Assembly: GCA_964020155.1 (NCBI GenBank)
Contig: OZ026556.1
Location: forward strand, 2,383,501 to 2,447,500
DNA from: Chondrilla cf. caribensis
Lineage: Eukaryota > Porifera > Demospongiae > Chondrillida > Chondrillidae
DNA length: 64,000 bases
Reading direction: 5' to 3'
Shown: positions 46,901 to 61,900 of the stretch, piece by piece
Numbering within the stretch: the stretch's first letter is position 1
Layout: every line of letters begins with the position of its first letter
Program-made: the position numbers and the translations under genes
The notes under the pieces: model-generated
The model's input: only the letters and a program-made list of their open reading frames with translations
Database searches by the model: none
Told to the model about the DNA's origin: nothing

Positions 46901-49900
46901 TACCATGAATACTTTTGAGAATTTCGGCAAAACTCAAGCAAATCATTCTGCTGAAAAAGGAGGAAGTCCGACAGAGCAAGTGAGCATAATCCAGGGCCAC
47001 TGGTACTAGGCAAGAGGTATGTCACAGGGAGAACATCTGCTATGTCCGCCAGGAATTTTACTTCGTCATTGGGTACTGATGTACCTATAGAGTACATAGA
47101 TAAAAAATAGCATGATGGTGCACTGCAAATACACAATTCCAGTTTTAATCCATACCCTACATTTGTGTACAAAACTGCAGCTAGCCACTTACGATGGTGA
47201 GGGAGTCTCTCTCTCACAATTTTCCAAGCTTTCCTCATTTGTTCCAAGCAATGAACAAGTGATGAATGATCTTCGGCTGGTAAATAGCAGCAAAAAAGTG
47301 CATGTACAGTACGGACTGTAAGTATACAGATTATCACATCACTTAATTTTAACTAATGGTTGCATGTGACATGTAATGTTCATTTTCTTAATCTTTCTGC
47401 ATAATGTACACACAAATAATAAACAAGGAATTTGGTTTGATCACATTCCATGATTCACCTGTAAGATATACATAATTGTTATCTACAGACCATTCTCAGT
47501 TATTCAAACCCTTAACTTGAAAATGAAGTTTGCTCTATAATCAGTGCAAAATTATGCAGTCCGATAATTGGCAAATAATATTACAAAATCCTGATTTTTG
47601 AAACTTCAATTGAATTCAATTGAAAAATGCTGATGAGGGTGCTTTGATTACTGTGGCTCCACATGTACTTCATGTCAAATGGGATTGCAAGAAGCATGGT
47701 GGTATATGGCTAGTTGCAAAATATGTTCATGCACAAGTTTATTTTATATTGAATTGCCTGAGAGGGCAACATCACTGATATCATACTTGGGCAGCATCGT
47801 TGATATACACCCGCACAATATGATATATATATTTTTATTATATAATATTATACATATTATGGTTACTATTTCAGTACTTATTGATGTCAATCAACCTCTG
47901 TTGATGTATATATCAACAGCGGTTGATCAACACCAATACACTACTGCTTGCATAATTGATTGGAAATAAACTAATTTCATATCTAGTATCCCCGTTTCTC
48001 ATTATTTCTGTACAGTAGATTACATATGCAACTACAATAGGGTCAGAATGCAAATTGCATTTGCTGTTGCATTAATATTTAGCATTTGGAATGTTAAAAT
48101 GACGTTTGGATAATTGAGTATACATTGAATGTGTTCGCAGATTGCATGCATAATATAATATTATTACTTTTAAATTATAAACAAACAGATTGGATGCAAA
48201 AAGGATGTGTATACCTCATTACAGTGTGCTTGATGCACACTGAAATCACCCATGTATCAGAATACACTATGCATTTGCACGATCCATGCATGTATAATGA
48301 CAATAATTAATGAATGTACTCACGTGAATCAGCAATCCTTGTCAAAGCACTTGCTATAGACAGTTTGCTAGCCTCATCACAATCCAACCGGTGTGAGAAG
48401 CAACTTGTAAGCACTCTTTGAAGCCGAACCACATCTGGAAGATACTGGAGAGCTCTCAACAGAGGCTCCTATATGCGTTAAAAAATCAATTGAAGGTTGG
48501 TGAAAATTCATCATTGTTATTAAATGTATGCATATAGCCTCACATCCATAAGGAATCTGTAGAGCAATGGGTACTGTTGTTGGGCATTTGGAGTGCTAAC
48601 CAGTGCAGTGGTCAAATCATGTAAATTTATTTTTGGTCGGTAGGTTAGCAGAGTCTGTGTGAGGGTAGCTTCCACTTGAGTTATCTCATTTACAGCAAGA
48701 AAAACTTCATCTTGAGCTGTCAATTTGAAGGTAAAAAGTAGACATACAAAGTGAATGATAATATTATAGCTAACCACACACCAATTGCATCTTATTGTAT
48801 GCAATTATCTGCAAATTAATTGACAGTGTTTCTCCAGTGGATAACATTGTTAACTAACGTTACCATGGATTTTCCCTTTTAGAGATGAAACAAATTTCAT
48901 GGTTGCAATCAACTGCCATAATATTATATATATTAATTGGAATCATGAGTTAAGTAAAACATCATGTAATAATTATTGAATCAGGAGACAAAAGGTCAGG
49001 TTATTTGAGTGATGATAATTTACACTCAAACATGGAAACTAACAAATGACCACGAATGCACTAATCATTATGATTATTGTGGTGGACACTTAATATTATG
49101 TTAACTGATCACTATAATTAGTGTGATTGTTCTTATTATGTATGTTATTATCTTATGTGATTGTATTATATTGTACCATATTGAGAACAATATCCTTTGT
49201 ATGTCAACATGTGTATTCCACATTGATTCATTGTTCAGAGAGTGATTGCAGTGTTCTCGTTCACCATCGAAGCCCGTTATAGTTATTAGGTAATTGAATC
49301 ATGACACTTAGTAGTTTCATGCCATTTATCACATAAACTGTATTAATAGTACAATATAAGAACAATATTGGTCAACATACCCATTTCTGCATCTTGGCTT
49401 ATTTCATTCACACCAGCAGAGATGAGAAAATTCGCATTCTACAAAGTATTGAGAAAATTAATAGTTAAATATATAATGTATTTGCACTCCCTGGGAACAT
49501 ACACTCACATTTAACACAGGCTCTACAATACTTCTGGAAAATGCATTTTCCCATTGTTTTCTGCTGTCCTTTGTTGCCATAGAACCATCCACAGCTGCAT
49601 AGAATGGACACACTGTATTTTACAGGGTATAATACAGACTCTAATGCTAAACTTAGCACCCTGTGTACTGTGTGATGTATACACTTTATGTGTCATGTTC
49701 AATTCTATGAATACTAGTGAGTCCATAAATTGTACATGAACAATGTAAAATGACAAATACAAGTAATGCCATAGTGGCGTGACAATGAATGCTGCAAAGC
49801 CAAATATATAGGAAATAGGGTTCGCTGAAGAGAAATGAGCTGGAGCAACAGCATATTTATTGTGCATTTTCATTCTGACAGAAGTTTTACATCATTGAAA

Positions 49901-52900
49901 AAACGGTGTTCTTAGACTAGTTGTAAGGCACATTGGTCTGTGCTCAAAAAATATGGTCAACTTTATGGTTTTCACTTACCAAGTATTGGCGATCACTATA
50001 ATATTATATTATTATGATGTATGGCATACTATAGTACATGTCAATGACTTAGAGGCATGACTTATACCATTATTAATGTGCCACTTACTCCCCATATTAT
50101 ATGTATAATATGCAATCTACATAAAAATCATGTAGTAAAGATTACTAATTCACCTGCATTGTGCTCCTTGGATATGTTACTGATAATCTCACATAACAAG
50201 AGAGTTACTTCATCTTCTCCACGAGACATAGTCTTGCTAATCACAATCAAGTCCAACTTGAGATGTTCCCAGAAGAACACAGCCAGGTCCTGTACTTGCA
50301 CTGTTATAGCACGACGAATATGAGCAACAGATTCCTAAGTACATGGACAAGTCAGGAAGTATATAATCAAAGACAGCTGCAGCATTTAAGTGTAATAAGA
50401 ATCCATACTGAATATAGGTATATGTACCTCAGAACAATGGCAAGAAGACCACAGGAAGCAAGCATGAAGGATGAATCTTGTTACAGCACAAATCAGTGAG
50501 GAAAGGTTACGTTCTGGGACACCAACTCTACTTCGACTCTTAGCATCACCCAAGGTGTATCCTGTCTCAGTACGATTCATCCTACAATGCATGCACAGTA
50601 TTGCATATGCATATAATATGAAATGAACAGTTTAACAATTCCATCCAACACCTTTCAAGTGGATAATTCCCTTCAGCCAGCTGTGACACTTGAGCTCCAA
50701 TTCCAGCACGGCATATAGGGCAAGGCATTCCCTGGTTTGGTCCAGTGCACTATATAGGGTAAATTTTGCATGCATTAATAATTACATTTGTTGTAACCCT
50801 CAGAATAATCATGGGCTGACCTCAGTAATGATATAAGGATGACCATTGGGACAAGCTTCAGAAAATGGATCAATGTAATAAACATTGGTTGTAGTACTTT
50901 GTACATGTAGCAAGAATATACCCACCAAAAAACCTTCCTCTCATGTGACCACGTGCCTTGTATTCTCCTTCCATATCCATAAGTGTCATTGCATCAACTA
51001 GGAAATCTTCGGGCATTGTTGGTAAATACAGTGCCTGCATGATGAAATATCATGATATAAATGTTATGCACAAATAAATGTAATTACATTCATAGAGCAG
51101 TGCTATTTTAGCTTTTGGACAATTGATGTGCATTGGAATGCATACATTTAATCCTCGTTCAGCGTTGAGAACATTGACAAATGGTCTGAGAAGCGGATTG
51201 GTACTGTTCTGATGAATAACTGCAGTAGTTTGCAGTACAAGAGATACCAGAGAACGCCTCCCCACATCAGTGGAAGGTTGCATCACGGGTGACCTTCCCC
51301 CAAGATTTCTTTCCAAGAGAGAGTGGCAGAGAGTAGTCAACTGCAGAGTGAGTACATTACAATGTAAATGTGAATTAACAGACAACATGTAAAATTAATG
51401 TAGTACATTATAGTAAACAATAAATTATGTACCTGCATGGAAATATCAATAATGATATACATATGCTATATACTATTATATGCCCAATGACATCATACAT
51501 TACAGGCGCTGTCAGCATTTGAATGATTCACTACCCTGGGAATATTATCGGAAGTGCTCTCAGCATTTACTATTCATGTAATATCTTTTATTGTGGCTAA
51601 ACCAAAAAACATACAGGTAATTTCAGCTATATGTGATAGCAAAGGCTGCTGTTTTTAATTATTTGTCAGTGTTTGAAATCATCTATTTGGCAACTCATAA
51701 GATTCTACATCAAATGTTTGCTAAAAGCCAACAAATAGATTGTAATCTTCTCTGAAACTTCCATTCAAAAGGCAAATCTGTAAACACATGCAATTGACCT
51801 TAATATCAATTTACGAGGAAGGATACATCGTTTGTCCTCCTGATAATGTCAATATACTTTAGTAATAAATTGGTTACAGCTTGACTTATATACTGCAGTA
51901 CAGTGCAAGAAGAAGTTAACACATTTTTCCGAAAATTGTTAACAGAATGAAAGTGACGATTTTCAGATAACCATCAATACTTTTCCAATAAATGTTGATT
52001 TCTATTGGTTAAAGCTCATCGTTAACAGAGCTTTACACAGATACACGTTATTTTGATGATCTCTCGTATCCAGGGATCTGATAGACTGTCCAAGGTTAAC
52101 GCTGGAATACAATGGAGAAGAAGACGAAAGAGGACGACATACTACTGCTACGTATGCAGATGGTCAAACTCTTGGATGATAAGGCTACAAATTATCAAGG
52201 ACGACTGTCATCAGAGCCAATAAGGCTTCAGGCTAGAACTTCCACGGCAGTCTGTACATACTGTCAGATGTTACGAATTAACAGTTACTGTACTCACTTT
52301 TGGGTGCTATGTCCTCTTGTCATATGTGCTTTTGACAATAAATATGGTATGTATTAGAGGCTGCATGGGTAGTAACTATTACATACTGACCTTATTATTT
52401 AATGTACCCAATCTAGAGCAAGATGCAACAGCTTCCTGTACCATCTGAAGGACAAACAAAAGTATTGTTATTCATGCATGAAACAATTAAAGCTACTGTT
52501 ACTTTTTTACAGCATAAATAATTGAGTATAATATTATAGAGTTAATATAATACACTATTATTGAATAGTATAGTCAGTATAGAAGCACGAAAATCAAAGT
52601 GCATGTTATAGTGAGGCCATAGTAAATATAACTACTGTATAAAGCACAATGTCATGCCACCACAAATTACAGGAATAATGTGTATACACTGCATTTGTTG
52701 GTGAAGCATGTTAGTAATGTTTCAATGCAGAACACTTAGTCTAGTTACAATTATTACATGATTTACGTATTTACATAAATTAAATAGTATCGGTGCTTGA
52801 AGGCCCACGGTTATAGTTCTGAATTAGTATCATGTTCCATGCAATGATTAGTCTGTCATCAGTTTCTCATACAGTTCTCCTGTCTACAGTTCATTAGACT

Positions 52901-55900
52901 TTGGGGAGCAAAGAATACCAACCTCTTCATTAAAGGTAATTTTCCCTGACACAGGCCATGTAATCTTTGAGAATATGGCCAAAGGAATACAGTATGCTTC
53001 ATTCGGCAGCACATCCTGGAAAATGTAGTAATGCAGTTGGTATGTGTAAGTATATACATGTCAATCTGAAGGAAACTGTTGTAATGTTATAATGTATGTA
53101 GATAATGGCTAGCACAAACCTGAATAGATTTACAGAAAGCTTGAACTGATCGGTCAAGAGCTGACTGTACCAGAGACTGTCGAATATCACAATATGATTT
53201 CCCACACATGATATAAAGGTCAGGTACTCTCTGAGTGGACTTTAAAAACAAACGTCACTAAAGCACATCAAATACTATAATTGAATCATATATGTATGAT
53301 TAAAATACATACATCATCCAAATGAAGATATTGTGGTAATACGTAGTGGTGTCCTTGGTTGAACATGGTCCTTAGAGTGTTGATTCCATACTTCCTAGCA
53401 ATCTGCTTCGATAAATATAAAGCTAGATCTCCAAGTTCATCGTGTTGAATTACTTCAAACAGAAATTGCAGCAACTGGGTAAGAAGAGCTCGTTCTCTTC
53501 TGTTCAGCTGATGCCCTCCTGCTGACTCTGTTACATATTCATTGAGAATATCTGCTACGGAGGATAGACAAAACCTCAATTGGGCAATGCTGTGAAGCCA
53601 TCGGAAAGATGGGGATGAATCTACAGTATGATCTACAAAGGCAGGAAGAGATGATTCAATTTGTAGTCTCAGCTGCTCCAGCTGCCATGCAAATCCATGG
53701 CAGTGTTCCTGAACTTGTATCCAGTTAGATTGAGCTTTGTCCTGCACAAGCCACGATAAAAAATTATCCATGAATTCCCCTACATACCAAAACAGTGGCT
53801 CAATACTCACCTCTAAACACCTCACAACTAATGCACAAACGCTACTATTGTCATTCCCTGGTAGTATTGCAATACTGGTTCTCATGAATCTTTCAATGAG
53901 TCTGCCAACATCCAATCCTTCCCAACTGAAGGAAATAGGAGTACACATGTACCAATGTAACTCACTATTATAACCACATACCATATGTACATAAAAAGAT
54001 GAGTTGACTACTAACTCTCTCATTAATATGAGCTGTAGCAATACTGATCGGATTACAGGATCTTTATCATTGGCCTCCCACTCAAAGGGTGTGAGATCTT
54101 GCGTTCTATTCTCCTTCTGATTGAAGACTATTTCCATCAGCCCCACAACAAGGTCTGGCTGTGGGGGCTCATAGCTTCCAGTTCCAAAACATAACACTGA
54201 AATTACTTCAAGAAAGAGCATCTTCACTGCTCGACAGTAACGTGCATACAAAGCCTTTGGGCTACATAATAGTTAATAAGAGAATATACTATACATGGTC
54301 ATATACAATAGAGATCAATCATATACAGAATATATAATACAAACATGTAAAAATAAGATAATCTTATAAACTAGTACAGTTACTGTGACAAATAGGGGAC
54401 AGATATACAGTTTGAATATAGTTAAACCTTTCAACATCTCTATCTGCGGGGTTTGATGTTGCATCTCTACGTACATGCATGTCCCTGTGAGAACAACTTT
54501 GCAATCACTACAGTTCAAAAGATCTTAGAGGGATTCTTGATATACTCACTCAATTTGAAGTAATTTGGCAACACTATTATCAACACTCTTAACAATGGCC
54601 TTGAAGTTATCAAGGCATTTCTTATCACTGAAATTTGTAGACAGCCTGTTCAACATCTGAAAATATAAAAAATGGTGTTGAAAGGTGAGTACAGAAAATA
54701 TTGGTATCAGAATCATCACTCACACTCCACAGTCTGAATGCTCCCTTGTAGACTTCATTATTTTCAGGCAGTGGTAACACAAGATGCTCAATGTACATCT
54801 GAGCTGCTCTAATCCTTTGCCAAGTACACCTTCAGTACAAGGGATATCAGAGATAGACATATTAGATGTTTCAAATTATTGTAATTACTGCAATCAAATC
54901 AGACTTCAAATACAGTAATTTGTCATTATTCCGCACTGCTTTATCCGCCACATTTTCCCAGTACAGTGGACCCTCATTTATCCGAACTTCATTCATCCGG
55001 AGGCTTGGATTATCCGGACACCAACTTTCCAGGGATAGTTATTTGCACATTAGCCATTTGGCCTTAGTGGTGAATAGTAATAATAGGTGCACGTGCTTGA
55101 ACAGTCAGCAAACAAGTAATTCGAGTTAAAAGAAATCTTGGATATTTTCCTTAGGTTCAGAACAACCTTCGTTGAAGTTATTATGTTCGGCTAAGCTTCA
55201 ACGCACGAGTTCCAGCCCAATTTCTCAATCACGGTGTTCGAAATCGGCCATCTTTTTTCGTGCAATATAAACTATAATATAAATTCATTGTCCCGGTTAC
55301 GTGTTGGAGCACGTATTAGATGTAGACGAGCGTTACATTCCGGAAGTCGACATTAAAACAATATAGAAAAAATGGAAAAGTTCCAAACCATTTGTTGTGT
55401 TTTGCTTCATAGCCAACATGTAGCCAAATAATGAGTAATATATTGACCTATCATAATGCATTCAGTCCCATTTCAGTTATCTGAACATTTCGCATATCCG
55501 ACCACCCCTCGGTCCCAAGGTGTTCGCATAAGTGAGGGTCCACTGTACCAATATAATGTACAAGTACCAATGAATATCTAGTTAATTTGTCAAAGTGGTT
55601 AACCCAATATATTATTGAAAACATTCAGATGAAAAACTCTATTCACCACACTGTGCTTTAGAATCCAAACGGATTTTCCAAACAACGGTCGAAAACATCG
55701 CAGTCCGTAATCCCAATTCGATTGAAAAGGCTGTATTTCCTTTCGGTTATCACTTCCTTTAGAAATTTAACAACCCACATGAAAGCGATTACGTAGCATG
55801 TAGGTATGAACACGTAGATGACCCATACTTATCACATATGTACATGTGTATTCAACATGTCGGATGTTCAGTTTTCACTGAAAGTACCGTACTATTAGAT

Positions 55901-58900
55901 TAAGAATAGTACTCTTCACATTAGGAAATGTTTTACTACAGTAACTATGAGGGCAGCATACATATAGATATTATAATATATAAAATAATAAAAATTACGT
56001 ATAATTATTGTACACATATAAATTGCATATCTGTAGTCTGGCTTTACTCTAACAAGTCGGGAAATAATACATTACTTACTTCAGCTGATTGCAATCAGTT
56101 ACAGCAGGTGCAGAACGTAGAACTTCATCTACTGTGCTCTGACACTCTCGTAGATTCTTGATGTATTTATGACGCAAATTATGCAATTTCCAAAAATCCT
56201 TGTTGGTCGCTTTCTGTGGTGTAATATTTGATAGCAGGAGTCGGACGGCAATAAGATCAAGTGCCTATAATAGTTGTATTAAGAGACAAAATGTAACACT
56301 ATAGTACTTAATATACCAAAACGGTGTAAAAAAGACTATTTCTCCACAAGTCATACAGTCAATGAAAATAGCTTCGATACATGATTTTTATCCTATAGCC
56401 TGAGTTTTAACTAATACATAGCTAAACTATTTTGTATTCAGAAATATTAATTTAATGAACCATGGCCACTGAGGCCACTACAGCTCCAATGCCCTTCAAA
56501 TACATGCATGTTATGAATATTTGGCACAGGGCTAATTCCATTGTCAAAAAATTGGGATGGATCGAAACAGATTTAGACATGAGATTGGAGTTGAAAAACT
56601 TCATTGGCAAGCAGGTATTGTACTAACAGGTGAACATGTTGCAAGTGATTGATTGACAACGTTATGGTGTCTAATCACTATAGTATTACTAATTGCATCA
56701 ATTGGAACAATTATATGGGAGTGCAAAGATAAGCTATGTAATTGATCATGGCCTTATATTAGTATGTGAATGGGTGTGAAACCTCATTTGAAACATCCAT
56801 ACCTCAGCTTCATTCAAATCCACTTTACTTAATAATGCCTGGTGTAAGTTTGGGAATATACGCCCCAATTCTCTGTAGTGGATATACTGCAACTGGTTCA
56901 AGTGATACACAACATGGTATGACAGCAACTGTAGTAATAATGGCTTGGTCTCCTTCAAATGAAGCAATTTGTCAGACTGTATTTGAATGAACCTCTCCAA
57001 AACCTTAAAATATATAGGAGTTTCAAAACAGTAATAGTACATACATGTACTATAATAATATAATATATATTAGGAAAATACCCAATTTAATCCTTAAACA
57101 TACCTGGGTTTCTTGTTCATTCGGCTGCATTACTCCAGCAACAAAGTCTTTCAAATAAAGTCCACAGAGCCTAACAGCTTCAGAATCATCATTAATGGAA
57201 TGTAGAAGGGCACCTACAGGAGTAGCCTTGACTTGTTCACACAGAGTATTGACAAGCATATCTACATGGGGGAGAGCACATTGAGCACACGATAGTAGTG
57301 ATAATACTCTGTAGATAAATCAAATATCCATATGTACATAATAATACAATAATGCAAAGGTTATATAATCATATACTATATTACCTATTTGTGACCTGTC
57401 AAGGACCACTGTTTTCATGTGAGCCTCCATAGCATGGAGAAATATCCATGAGAATGGCAGATGACACTCGTATTCACCAACTGAGATACTTCCGAACTTC
57501 TGGACAACTGGAGTTACATCTTCCCGGTCAACAATTGCTTCATAGCTAAACTGACAGAGATGCTCATTCTGAAACACCTTCAACCACAGAATCCTCAGAT
57601 TCTCATCAAGGCACAGTCTCAGGTTGTTATGTTGATCCACAAACTCCACAATATACGCTAGCAGCTTAGTGAGAGTGTTGTCAATTCTCTTGAGCAAGGT
57701 GTTGAGGAAGGTGCCTCCTTCTTGTAGCCTGTGAGGGTCCATGGCCTCCCTCACTGCCCAGTCCTTTTTGGTAACTTCCAATTGAGTGTTTTCATTCTGT
57801 TCAATAAGTCTGAGAATCTTCTGAACAAGAATACTGTAAAACCTAGTTGTCTCTATAATACAGAGATTAATAATAATTTCTCAAATACAGTACCACAGGC
57901 TGAAAGATGCATAAACACGCATAATATCAAAATCTTTCAGTTTTTGAAATAGTTAAGCCATACGGGAACCACAGGTTAAGCTAAGAGTGATGTACATTTC
58001 GCATGTATGTACACACAATGTTTCGATGAAATAAAATAACGCAATGTCCAATTACTGCACAGTAAGGTCAACTATATACTGATATGCATACACATATAAC
58101 TAACTGAATCCAAGGTGTTTATTATAGTCAACCACTCTCCTAAGGGTATTCAGAATGTCCTCCTTGGTGCCACGATTGTCAGAACTGTCAGGAATTTGAG
58201 CCACAGCCGCAGCCATACATTTGTCCAATCTTTGATGTAAGGCTATACCTTCACTGCCAGGGTAGAACAACTTACTCAGCTTAGTCCCAATTGCTACATG
58301 AAAATTGAGTGCATTTTCTTCCGGGGACCGCAGGTCATCAAGGTGCACACACATCCACTCGCCTCCTTGGAATGCAATAAATCTAGATCCTCCTGGAGTT
58401 TTGGGGAGACTGATGATAAAAATGATATGAATCAGACGATTATTCAACACGTATTTCTCCTTCCAGTGATCTTCTTTCTTGAAATTTTCTAGAAGATCCA
58501 CAGCTTTGTGTCTTGCACATGAAATTAGATCTTTGTTCAAATGCCCAGAGGAACACTGAACTAGAATGTAGGTATCCCCTTCAGTGACAGTGACCAGATG
58601 CCTCCTACATTGTTTGAATTGATGTAAAAAAAAAACAATTGAAAATATTGACTGTCGAAAAGGCAGGTTGTTACAATCAACCCTATCATTGTCACACTAT
58701 TACAGGAACTATAGTTCAGACAGAATCTGAGTAGTGCTTGCCTAAGCTTCGTAATTTGTGTTTGTATAATATAATGCTTCTGTTAGTTGAGATCAGACAA
58801 CTACGCATAATGTGGTCAAATATTGACATTTCAGTGCAACACATCCTGCCCAGAGTGTATAGAGAAGGAAGATTTAAGGAACACATAAGACAAAAGCACA

Positions 58901-61900
58901 CTACAAACTAATGAGATGGTTGATGCAAGAATGGACCAGGATTGGCAGTCATATCATACTAGACAATTTGGTGTACCAGACTGGTCAATAAAAGTATCAT
59001 CATTCATAGAAATAACACTCAAGAAGGCTGACAAATTGCACCCCAATGAATGCACTTCACCTAATGGTGTCTACTCAAATGGATGGGGTTCCTTTACATT
59101 TATTAACAAGATTAAACTCCATTGCCATTGGACTCAAAGTGTTTAGCTTACTCATCATATTTTATAGGGAATAAGTGGTACCTAGGTATAAAGTGCACCC
59201 CATGCAATTTAAATAGTACTGTTAGACATTGATCATGTAGTGAACAGAAGTACTTGATAAGCGAAATCACTAAAGTTGAAAGTGCCTTCAACTCAAGAAG
59301 GTATAGCTTACAACCAAGACGATGTTACTCAAATCACAAACAACTTTCTGACTGAGTGAAATTGTAAATACTGCTGCCCCAGCTCCTTTCCTTTGGCAAA
59401 GATTATCATCTAAAGCTTGAATTTGGTTCAATAGCTTAATTACTCATATTGGCCATTTTCATTGTGTACACAAAGCATATAGGCTCATTATTATTCATAG
59501 GGTTATAAATGGTACTTTCAGTAAAAAACTGAACATACTACAGGTTGCCTACAGATAAACAAATTGTGTAAAGTGCGTTTTAACTTGAAGCAATACATAC
59601 CTTATCCTATCTGTGAAATCTGTCTCAGCATCAAGTTCTTCAAGGTACATGTAGATAAGTGACTTCTTCGGTATTTCCAATTCTCGGCACAGTCTGGAGA
59701 CATCCACAGGTGCCAGTGGTTGGCTATGTGTGGTAACTTGAACAAGAAGGCCCACTGATGCCATATCTACCATAGGCTGTTTCATTGAAGGATTTTGAGG
59801 CCCAAATGTTTGCAATTTTCGATTACGAGACTCAGTTAGCAATTTGCTAAGACAAAGATGATCCTGTTTTTGGAAGTAAATACTCCATATTTCTTCAGCT
59901 TCATCTCTCAGTTGGGTTTCCTTTAGTCGTGCAAGAGCATCAGGACAGGCCATCTTGATCATTATTTCCTTGCAAGCACAAAGAACCTGAAAAAACATGC
60001 ATAAATATAACCTACAATTTGGCCAAAAGGGGCAAAAGGCTTCAAAGCAATGTACATACAAAAATATCACAATATAATATTCTTATAATATAATGCCATA
60101 TACAGCATGATAACAACATGAACAATGATGTACTTGCATAGTACCTCTTCTCTCCATTCATCATCTAGCAAAGGAACTTCTACTACTTTACAAGCTTGCA
60201 AGACAACAGCAACAGGAGTCTCTGACTGGTAGCCTACAAATACATCTTTCTCATCAAAATTGGTGTCAGGCACATGTGTCATTTTACCAATCCATTCAAC
60301 CAGCATATCAAAAATTTCTCTCTGCGCCTCTGCCATTATAGTGGATGAAGTTACCAAATGCTTCTCCAATCTGTTGATTAGTGGAATTGGGAACTTATCG
60401 TATACTTTGTCTTTTTCAGCAATCAGAATCAACCTTGAAAAATATAGAAAACAAATCTAATCTGAAAGCCTCACATTAGTGTGAAGAGATAGTACAATAC
60501 CACATATTCTGATCTAAACTTTTTTAATCAAATTTGATGTTTACAAATGTTCTTATACATTATTACACATAGAAGTATAGCATAGTCTGTGACTCACTTG
60601 AAATCATCATGTACTCTGCACTTAATACGATGAGTTTGGAGACCCAAATCAACGTAACGCTTATTCATACTTTTGGTGTAGTACTTTTGAGGAGAAAAAT
60701 ACACAACATCAACTACACACATTAATTACATTAAAAATGAGGTGCCTTACCTGATTCAAAAGGTCATACAAGCTCTCATAGAGATTCTCCAGGTTCAACA
60801 AGACAACAGTTCTGCCTGTTTCCATGCAAATCTTTATTTGATTGATGTTACGACACACCTATAGGGAGAGCACTGTCTATAAACTGAAGTACGTCCTATG
60901 TTCAGGGTGTTAGTATTATTGAGAAGTATGTGTAAACAAATCATTGGGGAGTTGCAATTTGTGGTTCGTGTACTCATGCAAATGATAATCACTCAATTTG
61001 TCAATTAAATATCGCTATATAGTCTGATCACTGATAATGAGACCACATCACATTTATATAATATATATAATATGTGAGCATGCAAGTGAAAAGGCCCCTT
61101 AGCCATTATCAAAATGTTCAGAATTAATCAAAACAGCCAAATAATTCAAAATTTGGTTTTAGTTTTATTCAATCAAATTGCTTACATAGTGATAAAGACT
61201 AAGCGTTGTGTCGATACGATACGTACTTTTTGAGAACAAAGCATTTTTGTCAAACGTTCAAAGTCACCTTTATAAAAAAATTATACAGAGTTATGTGATT
61301 CAATATTGAATGCGGATTTGCTCTTAAATGACATCATGAATTACTATTGATCAGTATGGTATAACATCCTCAGTATAGGGATAAAGTGCCAAAAACAGAA
61401 GTAAGCCTGTTATCCATTATAATGGCCTACATGTCGCGTAACTTTGGCAACAGTTATTTTTTTCTCACTCAAGTGAAGAGAAGTTGAATTTGAATGATAA
61501 AGATCAAGCAATGCCAAACGCGAGCATTTCTATTGGACTGATGACAAAGCTGAGCTAACATCACGCTTGAATATAAGACGGAAAAGATCACAGAGTGCAT
61601 TGACTGGGAGTCAGTCTAAAGTAAGTATGCTGAAATTCGGGATGCATTGCTGCCCATTTGATGAAAATTGAAGAAAGAGAAACAGCGAGTTGATGCTAGG
61701 CAAACTTGACAGGGGAGCTAACAAGGCTGTGATGATACAAGGAGGCATCTTCTTTGGAACCAAAATTTACCCTTACACGAGGACGATTCAATACTGGATA
61801 TAAAAATGTGTAAACGTGAGGAGTAAACGTAACATATTTCACAGGAATAATTGCAGATACAAGTGGAATCGTTGTGGTGTAAACATAGCCTCAAACGAAG

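Noticed and set aside
52112..52357. Small plus-strand gene inside an RNF213-like intron
   Set aside because: No recognised domain, weak coding look, no splice partners and no other evidence.
54428..54507. Candidate extra exon with C-x2-C (CSDCKVVLTGTC) that might be part of a RING in the RNF213-like gene
   Set aside because: Its exit phase does not fit the next exon, while skipping it joins the neighbours perfectly. It also has too few zinc ligands for a RING.
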